DNA of 64,000 bases from Sinonovacula constricta (taxonomy: Eukaryota; Mollusca; Bivalvia; Cardiida; Solecurtidae): contig CM017573.1 of assembly GCA_007844125.1 (NCBI GenBank), positions 12,575,987-12,639,986 on the forward strand. Direction: 5' to 3'. Within the stretch, counting starts at the first letter, position 1, and every line of letters starts with the position of its first letter. Shown in pieces: positions 39,503 through 51,354 of the stretch. Both the position numbers and the translations under genes were made by a program. The notes below the pieces were generated by a model. That model saw only the letters and a program-made list of their open reading frames with translations. It was not told where the DNA came from and searched no databases.

Positions 39503-39770
39503 CTTTTTAAGGCTCAAAAGATCCCAAGGAAGCTCCCAACACCATTTCCGGCACCCTTTCCGGAGGTCAACTATCTTTTAAAGGCTCAACAGATCCCAAG
39601 AAAGCTCCCAGCACCCATTCCGCAGATTGTTCGGAGGTCATGTGCCCACTAACAGCCATCTTTTTAAGATCCAAAAGATACCCAAGAAAGCTCCCATCAT
39701 CTTTTCCGCACAATTATCTTTTTAAGGTCCAAAAGATACCCAAGTAAGCTCCCAGCATCTTTTCCCACTA
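39503..39770 (+). repeat. Four-copy tandem repeat
   Basis: Units start near 39,503, 39,575, 39,660 and 39,718. Each begins CTTTTTAAGG(C/T)(T)CAAAAGAT, then CCCAAGAAAGCTCCCA and TTTTCCG. The first two units carry an extra 15-30 bases with TTCGGAGGTCA. It is GC-richer than the surrounding DNA. Confidence 0.75.
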
Positions 39771-41368
39771 GGCCAGCTGGCACATGGCGTTAGCACAACT
39801 ATCAATGGTGTTTGTTTAAAGAGTTATTTGCAAAAAGCAGGATAACAACTCTGACCTGCCATATTGCAGTGATTTATCTCTCTTTTTTTTGGTAGTAACG
39901 TCATTAAGAAATTCTGCCGTAATACTTTTATTTATTTTAAACTGCTTAACCATTTGAAAGGCTTTACATTGTTATTTTTTAAATATTAACTGTTTTTGTA
40001 TTTGTTGTTGTTTTTGTTGGTGTTAATGTTATAATGGGTAATAAGAAATACAGAACAATGTGCTTTCTGGCTTATACTCTTTGGTATATTGTATAAAGAA
40101 ACGTCCATACGTTCGAGATTTTAACAACAAAGATAAAATCACTAATTTCAAGACAATCAGTATATATAGTATATATAGTATGGGACATTTACCCTGCGCA
40201 TAGCGAAATAGAATACCACACATTGTGTGCTTTACATTGCATTGCAAAATTGCCACTTTAATTCATTTTTATTATAAAGAAAACACACATACAATGAAAA
40301 CCGTTGTATAACATTTTGTCTATTTCTGTACACACGCTAAAACGAAACAAAAGTATGCAGTTTTAAAATTGTAACCTCTTCAAAACACTTTTAACACTTT
40401 TGCCTCTATCCCAAGGCATTCATTTATCCCTTGAAAATTTGTCACCTGGACATTTACTTTCCAATTGGAAAATAGTTTAATAAAACAAATATACATCGTT
40501 CAAAATAAACAGTGCTTTATACAACAATGTGAAGAGTTGATATGTTTGCTTTAGCCAACAGTTCTTCATACGACATTTTGTAGTCCTCGTACACAAATAT
40601 CAAGGCTCTTTTTGTTTTTGCATGTTTTCTTTTTTACTTGTATTTGCTACGGAACACAAAATATCATGCTAGGAGCAAGGATTATACAACTCATACCAAA
40701 TGAAAATTCGAAAACCTAATAAAAAAGAAACAAATTGTCATCAACACATGCAGTTCTATAGAACTGAATCAAGAATTAAGAATTAAATATCAAAATGCAT
40801 ATATATAATCTAAAGCATATGTATTATGTACAGTTGTGTCTCGTAAACATGTTGAGGGAAGGTCATTAAAATCGTCAGAACATCTTATGTTTGTTTTGAT
40901 GTTTTGAAGAGCAATATCCGAAGTATGTGTGACGTTAACTCACTCATAAAAAATCGCTGCTAAAAATTCATTGCATCATGTTGCATACATCCCGAAATAT
41001 TGTTATTGTAGGAACATCCTGCAACCAATCTCGGCCAAAAAGAAATCCATGCATTTCTGGGAAACGCGTCTAAATCAAACTGCAAATGTATAAATTAGTT
41101 CCTTTTATATTTACGGAACGAAGGATTCATAATACGAGCCAATAAACGAATAAAGGACTTAACGAAGCCACACTATTGATTTAAAATATGTACTTTATGT
41201 ATTTTATAATCGGCATTCAGTTATTGTACATTTATCGATGGGTCCTTCTTGTCCGTTTTTGGTTTATAACAAACACAAAATAAAGAGAAAAAAATATTAA
41301 CGTATATACATAAACATACTCGTATACATTACACACACACATGCACACACACACGCGCGCGCGCGCAC

Positions 41369-41403
<35 letters not shown>

Positions 41404-43085
41404 CGCGTACACACATATGATGCCATGCTCTTTGGTTTATTCACAAATATCTCTACAACTAATCAATACAAATATAATGAAAAGTAAGTTTTGTGTTTGA
41501 TTTATTCTTTTTTACCTACCAGGAGATTTAAGATGGCAAGCATACAATTCAGAAATGATTCATTATCTTTTATAATATTCCTAAAACATCATGCAACTAT
41601 AGAGTTGAACATGTGTTTTTGTCTATTATAATCTCAATCAATTATGTATAAATCATTGGAAATAATCGCGTGTGATGTCAACCTGGTGAGGTTTAGTCCA
41701 AATATTCACAGTCAGGGCTTATAAATGAGGATTGTATTGAGTGATACGTAGTTTTTTTTAATTACATTGTATTCCAAACAAAAATCATAAACAACTATCA
41801 AATGACAAGATGATCTCAAGTGATTTTGGCTTATATAACAAATACAGACTTAGAAAAAAGCGTGTTTTCTCTATCAAAGGCACACACTAATCATGGACAT
41901 CTATATGATTTGTTTATGTACATATGTACGCAGGGTTTAGGAGATAACTCCTATGCTAGCATTCTGCATCAGTCCAATATGTGTTAAACGATATTGCAAG
42001 GCCTATTCACTCTAAATGTCTATCGAATCCTAACAGTCTTAAGCGACATTGTAGGTTTTTTTTTCGATTTCGTATGTGTAACACCATTTTCAACATAACA
42101 TGCATTCTGTCTTTGACACAATGTCTTTGACACTATGGCGTTGTTCATAGCTACATTGTCTAGATCAACATCACACAAACATACTGTTAGTCCAACATGT
42201 AATTTTCATGATTTTCGGACATTGTAGATCGTTCCTGTTGTATGGAGATTGGACCATGACTTCAGGGTTGCTGCGGGTGACTGCAAGAATACAAACACGT
42301 ATTTAGCTGTGTTTATGACGTTAGTTCTTGGCAACAATCTAAAATAATATTAAAGTATCATCATCAATATTACACCTAAGCTCTGAACCACATCGAATAT
42401 CTATTTTCGCGTGCTAATGCATAACGTTTTAGTAAACGACACCTGAAGTCATTGCTATTCAATCATATTAAAGACGACAAGGCATAATGCATGTAACTAA
42501 TCCAGAAATCGGCAAATCCTCTTAGTGTACTATCAGTTATGTGAACAGAATATATGCATGTTTTTTCTATAGTAACGATGATTTCACTTTGAAACTTTAA
42601 GAAGATCTGAAAGGTCTGTTCGTTCAACACATGCAATCGATATATAAACTAAATAACACACGTGACATAATTTAGCATATTCTGTCGTTTCTTCTATGTA
42701 TACAAGTGTTAATTGTCCAGCTTAAACGTATCGGTCTTCTGAAATCAAACCAAATTGAGGAGCCTTAATCTCGTAAGGTTTCTGCGGACCCTTTGATCTC
42801 ATACACAATATTAACTTGGTGCTGAACAATTCGGTATGCATTGTTAATTCCCAACTACCATGCGAGCTATATTTGACAACCCAAGGTCAAATATATCACG
42901 TCATATAATGTTGATGGATGATGTCATGATATAACAATTTGAAAATAGTAGCTCTATATCGCTCCACTGACAGTCGTATACATTCAGCCCTGGCAGCCAT
43001 GTTTACTGCCGGATCAGATTTTTTTAACACAATCTTATTACAGAGCCACCCAAAGAACATTTATACCAAATAAGAAGGCTCCAGC
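39771..43085. other. Intergenic DNA with one microsatellite
   Basis: No gene recognised. Near 40,155-40,180 there are three TATATAGTA units. The CA microsatellite is listed separately. Confidence 0.4.
41332..41405. repeat. (CA)n microsatellite with (CG)n core
   Basis: About 70 bases of CA broken by a CGCGCGCGCG run at 41,352-41,366. The open frame across it encodes only Cys-Val and is not a gene. Confidence 0.9.
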
Positions 43086-43379
43086 TCTTGTCGTGTCTGA
43101 CAATCAAATTGTGTTTTCGTTTTCCTTCAAAGTATTACGGAAAATGGCCACACCCCTGGCGGTCATGTTGAACACTCTTGATATTATACAACCCAAGGAA
43201 CAGGTATACAAATATCAAAGGTCTACCTCTAGTGATTACTGTGCCGTGGGCAGATGTTTCGCATCTGCTCAGGTTATGAACGACCCCACTCTCCACAAGA
43301 TAACTACTGCCTTGCAGGTCGGTCTACGATAGGCAAAGGCTATGAGCGTAAACCTAGATAGGAAATACGGTACGGAGAC
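43086..43379 (+). other. Sequence left of the LINE with a bivalve-like repeat word
   Basis: GAAAATGGCCACACCCCTGG followed by CGGTCATGTTGAA at 43,140 parallels AAAATGGTCACGTCCTTGG and CGGCGATGTTG at 45,490. The two sit on either side of the LINE relic in the same orientation. This could be one older dispersed repeat split by the LINE insertion. The 79-codon open frame at 43,093-43,332 is probably part of it and not a gene. Confidence 0.35.
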
Positions 43380-45420
43380 CCGTAGTCAGTTAGCTAATTT
43401 TTGCGGTGTCATCTAGGGCCTCCTGCAGTTGCACTGGCACCGGCCGTATCGGTTTTACTTCCCGTCAGATTCTGACAGCCCAGAGGGGAGTCCTGGCACT
43501 GGGCAATCTAGGATCCATGCCACCTGCCCAGTTCTGCACTTGGAAAGATCCGTCCATCGACGCTGTCGAAGCGTAGTCTCAATACGGGTAGCAGCAGATG
43601 CCAATGATACGCACAGGTTCGTTTGGCGTAGATCCAGGAGTTAGGGGTTTCTCTTGACAATGGAAGGTGCCCGCTGACTTCATTAAGAAGTTAGTGCCCG
43701 CAATAACACGGGGAGCCCCCGGGCAATAAGGTGCTACCTCGCAACAACTTGCATGCTTCATCGAGTGCATAAAGCACAGACAAAATCGACAGACCTTTCG
43801 TAAAATTTAGCACCAGGCAAACACCGAAAGAAAAAGGAAAACGAACAGCAACTGCAAGCCCTGCGGCTGGCGACGTGGGACGTCAGAACAGTATGTTCGT
43901 GCCGCTCTGACGAACTCCAGCAATGAAAACCACAATGAAAACCGCCATCATCGACCTCGAGCTTGCCAAGCGGAAAATCGAAATCGCCGCTCTCCAGGTG
44001 ACAGGTCTTGTTTCCAGTGGTAGTCTCAAGGAGAAGGACTACACGCTCTTCTCTCAAGGTCTGGTGACGAGCGTCGACTCTATATGTGATTGTCTTCGCA
44101 GTTCGCAACGCCATCCTGTTATCAGTCGAACCTCCTTTACAATGAATTGAGCGCACCCTCTTACTCAGCCTCACTAAACCATAAGACCTACACACATCTT
44201 TACCGTCTACGGCCCCGCACTTTGTTCCACAGTCGATGCTAAAGATAAAATATATGCGGTGCTTGAGACAAGGCGCAGCCCACACATCCTGGTCACGTTG
44301 CATCTGTCACTTTGTAGTTGGCAAGCTAAACGGATTTTCTGCTCCATGCAGAAGTGCCGGCCTCGCATCGACATCCACTGATCCACTGCCCATCCTGGAA
44401 GAAATCGAACCGCGACTCATCATAGAAGAGCTCAGAAATGCAATTGACTGCGGGCAAGAAACAGACCGTGACAGAATCCCATCAGTGGTTGTGGAAGGTT
44501 GCAAAAGAGAGCTTCGTCCCTGGATATCTCCATTAGTTTTTGTTGCAATGCTGAAAAGGGGGAACGATACCGAAAGACATAGGGCTGCGAAAATCGTCCC
44601 GCTCTATAAAAAGAAGTGCGACCGCACCAAATGCAACAACGTTCGTTCGTTTTGTCTCCTTAGGAGCATGGGAAAATCCTTCGCTAGGGTAGTCTTTAAC
44701 CGCCTGCAGGTACTTGCTGACCGCGTTTATTCCGTATCACAGTGTGGGTTCTAGGTCAAGCGATCAACCAACGACATGGTGTTGTCCATCAGCAGCTGCA
44801 TGAAAAGTGGCGCGAGCAGCGACGTCCCTCCCATGAAGGTGTACCAAGCCTATGCGCTGAGCACCTTTCTTTACGGCAGTATGGCTTGGACCCTATACAC
44901 GCACTAAAAACGAAGACTGAATGCCTTTCACGTGCATGTTTAAAGCATATGTTTTGGCCCAGGTAGGCATATCAAGCATGTTCGCCACTCTTTCCCAGAT
45001 CCCAGAGGCTCGATCACATAAACAGGATGGACGATGGCCGCATCCCAAAGAAAATCCTCATGGCGAGCTCGCCGCCGAAACACGGCCAACCGGACGACCC
45101 GCCCTGCCCTACAGTGATGTCTTCAAGAGTGATCTGAAGTCATGCACCATCAACCCAGCAGATCACGAAACAGCAACCTCCGACCGTTCTAACCGGCGTG
45201 TAAATGTCACAACTGGCGTCAAGCCGGCTGGGGAGAAGATAGAAATCCATTCAGCGCGAAAGGAGGAGCCGTAAACAGCAGAGAACTTAGCTTATCACTA
45301 CTCCCTCCATAGTACCTACCACGGACCACACCAGTGCGACAGGAGCAGCTGCTCCCTAATTGGCTTATTCAGCCACAGCCGGCGTTGCTGCTCTACAATT
45401 AAGTAAATGCTCAGGTGCAT
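43380..45420 (+). pseudogene. Non-LTR retrotransposon (LINE) relic, internally deleted
   Basis: The region is GC-richer than its flanks. In order it shows an APE-type endonuclease start at about 43,855 (LRLATWDVRTV), the next endonuclease block at 43,930-44,060 (AIIDLELAKRKIEIAALQ, then SGSLKEKDYTLFSQG), reverse transcriptase N-terminal blocks at about 44,400-44,750 (KIVPLYKKKCDRTKCNNVRS, MGKSFARVVFNRLQ, VSQCGF), a jump near 44,830, a post-palm block (LSTFLYGSMAWTLYT), and a C-terminal block at about 44,990-45,210 (DHETATSDRS). It ends in a Cys/His segment (CSLIGLFSHSRRCC) with a stop near 45,407. The order is that of an endonuclease/reverse-transcriptase LINE protein. The palm domain with its catalytic Asp pair is missing. 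The residue after AALQ is Val where a catalytic Glu is expected. Several stops and frame changes are present. Confidence 0.85.
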
Positions 45421-46881
45421 ACTCCATTGTCTCTAGAGACAGAAGGATGATAACAACGAAGTGATTTCTGAAGATAAGGTTTTCAAAGGGAAAATGGTCA
45501 CGTCCTTGGCGGCGATGTTGTTGTTGTTGTTTTTGATGGATCAATTAGAAAGCTGAATAAACACGAAACAAAAGACCGTGTATATCCAGCAAACTTATAA
45601 AATAAGTAGACTCCATTTGTGCTTTAACACGTATTGTGTAAATTGTTTTGGACAAAATCTATGTTAGTATCGATAATGCTACCATTGACGCAACATATTC
45701 ATATAGCCCACCTAGGGTTGTTCTGTCTTCACACAATGCAACGTTCTCTAATTTTAGTGATGTGTCATTAATGACAAAACTTAATTTAAAACAAGTGGGG
45801 GAAACAAGACCTCTAAACCTACCGAATGGAGAAACAACCGTCCCATTTAATGCCTGTGAATCCCCTTAAACTTTCGTTTGCGAGAGAATACTCAGAAATA
45901 AACTCACTCATGTCTGTTGTCTGGTGTTACACTAGCATCACGATCAGCTTAAGCGGCGATATCTGAAAACATGCATGAACACTACAAAACTGCTTTTATA
46001 AACGGAACAGAAAACACAATGAAACTGTACCTGCATTTTTCTGTTTATATTTGTATAGCATATGAAACGTATCGTTGTCGCCCAAAAAAGCTATTGAGCA
46101 AGAAGCACTAGCGGACTAACAGACCTGTATAGAGGATTGACTCTGTGTAGTCCTTCAATATTCTTCTTATGACGAGAACAAACAAAAGAAAGACAATTTA
46201 CAAAAGATATTACCAAAAACCATGTACTAAATATTTTCCGTACCACCATCATTGTCAACGCAGCACAAGCAGAGCAATTCTGCCACGAAGATAAGGTATC
46301 AGCTTTATCAGCAACAGTATTTTTCTAAATTTATCTTTGCACTCATCAAACTTGTATATATTACATAACATTTTGCAATTAGCACTGATTAATAATAAAC
46401 ATGTACACTGAAGTAAATTTCGCAACAATACAAAAAGAGTCCACTGGCTGACTCATATAAGTTAAGTTTGATACTCGGGAAAATTTATTGTAGCTCAAGT
46501 ACTATCGGCAATATTAACATTGCGTATATAAGAATATTTTAACCAAGTTTTGCATAAATCCTTGATCAAAAAAATGTTGCCATGTATGTTCTACTTACGC
46601 ACGCAATTCAGTCACCATACCAAAATACCAGAAAATGTTTTTTGACAGAAATCAAATAATAACAATATTCTTGAGTCTGACCAATTGCGTTTGCTAGAGC
46701 ACTTGACGACAAGGGTCACGTTAAAATTTGTTCGAATCCCATTGTAAAAAAAGGAATAATTGTTCTGTTTGCAAAGGATTGATGCCCACATCCCGAAGTT
46801 CTCCAATCTAGTAACATATTATTTAATTCGGAAAAGCTGTTTTAATAGTCTTATTTAATCAATAAAAAGCTCGGATCTTAC
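45421..46881. other. Region expected to hold the last exon of the ROCO-type gene; not identified
   Basis: The donor at 46,880 requires at least one more exon on the minus strand to the left. A weak candidate acceptor TATGTTACTAG lies at about 46,812 and would give a short tail ending in a stop, but nothing distinguishes it. The open frames at 45,648-45,869 and 46,612-46,806 have no recognisable motif. Confidence 0.3.
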
Positions 46882-47026
46882 CTATTTCGTAGTCTTCTAA
46901 CAGTGTCACAAGATGAACTTGCCCAATCCTAGTCAGGCACTCTTTGAACAATTCATATTTGTCTGGTCCCAATGTGCTGACCCTTTTCACAATTTCCCTA
47001 TTTCTGTTAGATGTTAACTTTTCATC
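46882..47026 (-). CDS. ROCO-type gene exon 14: CARD-like domain, second half
   Basis: Acceptor ATCTGTTTCAG|GAT; donor GAAATAG|GTAAGA. It encodes TSNRNREIVKRVSTLGPDKY and ELFKECLTRIGQVHLVTLLE. The pattern of a basic helix, then a Gly-containing turn, F(K)xxL and HLxxLLE is that of CARD helices 4-6. Ends in phase 1, so at least a short further exon must follow to supply the stop. Confidence 0.75.
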
Positions 47027-47748
47027 CTGAAACAGATACAAGTTGCAATATCTAGTATGGCTTGTTTTTATGTAGAATAAGCTTCAAGCTGAAAAAAAGA
47101 ACAACACTTGTTTATTTATATTTTTGTAAAAAAATTACGAGATATAAAATTAAATATAATCCATTTTAAAAACGACTTAAATATAGTTATATAATTCAAC
47201 ATCACAAAGACCTTTACACACTAGATGCACGCTTATGTTGTAAAGAGTTGAAACAGTAGACACATCATGCGACACATACCCGTTGAGGGCACCTCAACTA
47301 CAGAACATCCAGTGACTTTGTGTTTTTGACCAAGTAGCAAATATTTATTTGTTTGTAACTATCGACCACTTATCAAGTAGTCATACAATAAGCAAAAGAG
47401 GAATACAGCTTTTTAACGATATGTTTAACTTTTCTGAATCTCCATCTCATTAAAAACTATTTGTGTTATCCTGATGTATTGCTAATGTAATAAAAACTAC
47501 CTACTTTTAGATTTCTTTCAGGTTTTTTAAGCCAACTTAAGTGCGTTTTCCAGGTCACTGGTATATTTGTCAATGACATACTATCCCAGCTGACACATTG
47601 TTCTGGGAAGGCATTTAAACGGCCCAAACAACAATTAAGCGGCAACCCGTTTTCCGAATATGTGCGTCATCATTGTCTATCTCACTGTTAAATTTTAAGC
47701 ATTTTGTAAACTATTAGGTGTCCAAATACTAAATTACCATAAACTTAC

Positions 47749-47876
47749 CCGTATATCCTGAATTGCTATTCTACTGAGAACTTCTTTCTCTGCAAATATG
47801 TCAAGAAGCTCATTGGGATGCATGTCTTCGACCAATATTGTCTGAGCTTTAGCCAGTGCCTTCTTGTAAGCTTGAT
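47749..47876 (-). CDS. ROCO-type gene exon 13: CARD-like domain, first half
   Basis: Acceptor TATTTTCCAG|AT; donor ATACGG|GTAAGT. It encodes AYKKALAKAQTILVEDMHPN and ELLDIFAEKEVLSRIAIQDI. The succession LVEDMxPxELLDxFxxKxVLSxxxIxDI fits helices 1-3 of a CARD. A GT microsatellite lies about 75 bases upstream of the acceptor in the intron. Confidence 0.75.
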
Positions 47877-47882
47877 CTGGAA

Positions 47883-48045
<163 letters not shown>

Positions 48046-48530
48046 TGTGTTTATTAATAATTACATATAATAATAAGTGTATAATCCGTTATTACATTAA
48101 CATTATGTACAAACGTTTGGTTTAATCCATTTTTCATACTTACAAATGTACACATATTACCCGCTTTTGTTGTTCAATATTAACACATCATAGGACTGTT
48201 TTATTTTTTATTTTGTTGTTTTTTTACGTAAGATATGAACTAAGCTTTGGAACTAACTTTAAAGAAGTTAAAGTAAAATCTAATTCCAAAGACTTAAAAA
48301 ATATACACAATGCACATTAAGATGACATAAGGAAGGCGTCCAATACACTTTCAGCTTTCGACATTCCCTCTCGCGACAATCTACATGTATTATGAAATTA
48401 TACATTTTAACAAAACCATTGATATCATCGAATCAACAGGTACATGCTAATTAAAAAGATGGATTTTGAAATAGTATTTCAACAACAACTTTAATAAATG
48501 TCAATATAAAATATTTCAATGGAAATATTC

Positions 48531-48540
48531 ACTCTCTTTT

Positions 48541-48571
<31 letters not shown>

Positions 48572-48668
48572 CTCTGTCTGTCTGTCCGTCTCTCTCTCTC
48601 TCTCTATCTAAGTCTCGATCTCTCTCTCTTTCTTCCTGTCTTTGTATCTCTATGTCTCTCTCTATTTC
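48531..48668. repeat. (TC/TG)n microsatellite in an intron
   Basis: CT units interrupted by CTGT and CTAT. About 75 bases to the right (48,734-48,769) GTAAGATGAAA and TTTCATCTTAC form a perfect 11-bp stem with a 14-base loop. Confidence 0.85.
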
Positions 48669-49281
48669 TATTTTACAAACTTTAATAAATGCCTACAATT
48701 TACGGTTTGGGTGGATTTATATTGATTCATAAAGTAAGATGAAAATTTATTTTAATCATTTCATCTTACGTTAGTTAACAAAAAACGTACTGCCAGTAAT
48801 ATCGTGACATGTTTTTATTTCAAAAGAATACATTATGTGTAGAATCTGCGAGTTTTTAAAGTCATTTTATTAACGTCACTTATCGAAATTACTGTACAGT
48901 TATTTAGTGAGGTGCATGCATATGTTTTATGTGGCAGATGCTTAATAGGTACGTATAAATATTCAGAAATATTAACATAATTATAAAAAGCAGGCAATAG
49001 TTATTAAATTTATAAAAAAAAAAAGACAAATATATTAACAACCTATAGTAGCAGTGAGACATGTAGATTTTACTGAGTCAATCCTTTGGTGTTTTCAGCT
49101 CGCTAGCTCACTGCACTAAAATGATCGACCTGCACTTTATAGAGCATATGTTACAAGTGAGCAACAAATGGATAGTTTACTTGTTATCGGGACCATACGT
49201 TTAATTATTATTTAACTATCATACACAGGAGAAACTGTAAACATGCTAACTATTGCCTTCTCAATATAATACAGAACTCAC

Positions 49282-49852
49282 GTGTTTCGCCTTGTGAACT
49301 AAGAATCCAGTGTCGAAGAACATCTTGTCTTGAATGGAAAGACGACTTTTCACAACTTGGATTCAAGCACAAAATTTCGTCTGGAAAGTCGGTTTTCCAC
49401 GTTGTAATGTCTTTTGGCAAAGGGGGCACATTGGAGCAAACCATGTCTTTTACCACGTACAAGTCTGCATTTGGACAACAGATGCACGCATCAACATCAT
49501 TACAGCATAACTTTTCTATGCACTCAATCAAAAAAATCAGGACGCCCTGACAGACATCCGGCTTGATTTTGCTTGGTGTGGTCACCCAGACTTTGACAGT
49601 GTTCTCAACGTATAGCACTGTGAACACGTGTACTCCAACTACAAACTCTGCTGAATCATTATAGATGTGGTTTTTGTAGATTGGATATTTCTCGATGCAC
49701 GAAGCAATTAATTTGTTAAAGAGTACCACTGGGAAGAACCTAGAAGTCACAGCTAGTTGCAAAACTGACGTTACATGTTGAGATTTGAGTTTAGATGGAT
49801 TGATGTGTCGTTTGGTTGAACTTATGAAGCAAGGCACAAAGTAATGGTAAGT
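49282..49852 (-). CDS. ROCO-type gene exon 12: C-terminal COR half, largest exon
   Basis: Acceptor ACTTTTTTCAG|ACT; donor GAAACAC|GTGAGT. 190 residues plus one base. It opens TYHYFVPCFISSTKRHINPS, continues with VTSRFFPVVLFNKLIASCIE and later a Cys-rich patch (CCNDVDACICCPNADLY), and ends HWILSSQGETR. YFVPCF and FFPxxLFNKL are typical of the C-terminal COR region. The Cys pattern might bind zinc but no clear ligand set can be assigned. Confidence 0.85.
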
Positions 49853-50519
49853 CTGAAAAAGTAAAAGAAAATATGTTATAGTTATTTATCATTAATTGAT
49901 CTAAGCAGCAGATATAACCGGTGATGTTCGGGAGAAACATAAATGGTTTATTGTGCAAAACCTAAGATAGCACTTTCCAACTTGTCCATCATAAAATAGG
50001 CCCTGCTATAAAGTATATGCAGCATGCTTTGAAAGCCTTATAAACGTAGCATCTGTATGCCAGTGGCATGCATGTTCCAGCAACAAACAGTTTATTACAG
50101 AGTTACACAGATAAATTGCTGATACACTCTAAACGCTTCAAAAGTACATTAATGGCACCCACACGAAGCCACAGTATACTGTCTTTAAGTTGTTATACCA
50201 CATCGTATAGCCAGAACAAAATCAAGTGAACCTATACCATATGGCGGGATTTCAACATACTTATGTAGACTTATACTTATCATACTTAGCATAACTTCAG
50301 GGCTGACTTTAGCTAATATTGGTAGAGAAGGATCTAATAAAAAGACAAGTTGAAAGCGTGGCGCATGTCTACAGCAATTAAATTTCAAATGAATAATTCA
50401 GTTTTATCGAGACAGATAAGACGTTAAAAACTGCGACCCACACACTTCCCTTTGGGCTTTTACCACAGAATTTGAATAACACATTGATGCTAGATTAAAC
50501 AAGTATGTATATATCTTAC

Positions 50520-50620
50520 CGGGTCACCATCTTTAGGCTTAGCAATGAGACTGAGACGTTCCATAATCAGCAAAAGAACATCCTTGTGTTGGATGAACTC
50601 TGACTGGCTCCATACTGCAT
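50520..50620 (-). CDS. ROCO-type gene exon 11: COR continuation
   Basis: Acceptor TTTATTATCAG|AT; donor GACCCG|GTAAGA. It encodes AVWSQSEFIQHKDVLLLIME and RLSLIAKPKDGDP. The pattern of a helix with LLxxMExxxL(I/V) then AxP fits the COR winged-helix part. Confidence 0.8.
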
Positions 50621-50899
50621 CTGATAATAAAACATTTTACACTTCTTAATTGCAAACAAACATTAAGTCAAAACGCTTGCACAAATACAGCTGGAACATG
50701 AGCATATAAAATGCGCCTTTCAGTATTCCAATATAAAAAATGCACATATAAAATAAATCAAAATAATGTCTGATTTAAACATAGGAAAATAGGAAAGTTG
50801 CAGTGATAAAAGCCATAAAAAGTGAATGTACTCGTTTTTACTAACGTGCCGACATTTGCAGTTGTTGCAGTATAAACTCCATTTAATAAACTACTGCTA

Positions 50900-50911
50900 T
50901 TACTGCTACTT

Positions 50912-50987
<76 letters not shown>

Positions 50988-51018
50988 TACTACTACTATT
51001 ACTATTACTTCTGCTACT
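50900..51018. repeat. (TAC)n trinucleotide microsatellite in an intron
   Basis: About 35 units of TAC/CTA with a few CTTCTAC interruptions, in the intron between exons 10 and 11. Confidence 0.95.
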
Positions 51019-51193
51019 AGTATAACCGCTGCTAATACCACAACTTAAACTACTACAAAAGCCACTACTATCGCCTCTATCTACAGCAAGATCACCACAA
51101 AAAATATTGAGGACCAAACGCCTAAAACAGTTTCATAAAACTAACACATGCTCTGATATGGAAGTCATCAAATTGAAACAACCAATAATTTAC

Positions 51194-51354
51194 CAATGAT
51201 ATCCATGGTGAGTTTTCCTGTCTCCTTCAACTGTTTCCAGTTTTTTCTTACTTTTCCTGTGCACTTCTTTAAATTGTCGGCTGCTATAATACACTTTAGA
51301 GCATCAATCACCCACTGTGGGTCTAAAAAAATGTAGTTGTTTAACGTCTCCTCA
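51194..51354 (-). CDS. ROCO-type gene exon 10: COR core LDPQW
   Basis: Acceptor TTTGTTTTAG|T; donor GATATCATTG|GTAAAT. It encodes TLNNYIFLDPQWVIDALKCI and then TGKVRKNWKQLKETGKLTMD. LDPQWV is a hallmark of the COR dimerisation domain of ROCO proteins. In phase on both sides. Confidence 0.85.

Noticed and set aside
43093..43332. 79-codon open frame left of the LINE
   Set aside because: It contains a dispersed-repeat word also found at 45,490, has no recognisable motif, and its Met is not in a convincing context.
45648..45869. 73-codon plus-strand open frame
   Set aside because: No recognisable domain; composition and surroundings are non-coding.
46612..46806. Minus-strand open frame as last exon of the ROCO-type gene
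   Set aside because: No matching acceptor and phase, and no CARD-like or conserved continuation.
49021..49060. Poly-A run as a retrogene tail
   Set aside because: No adjacent intronless copy of a gene.
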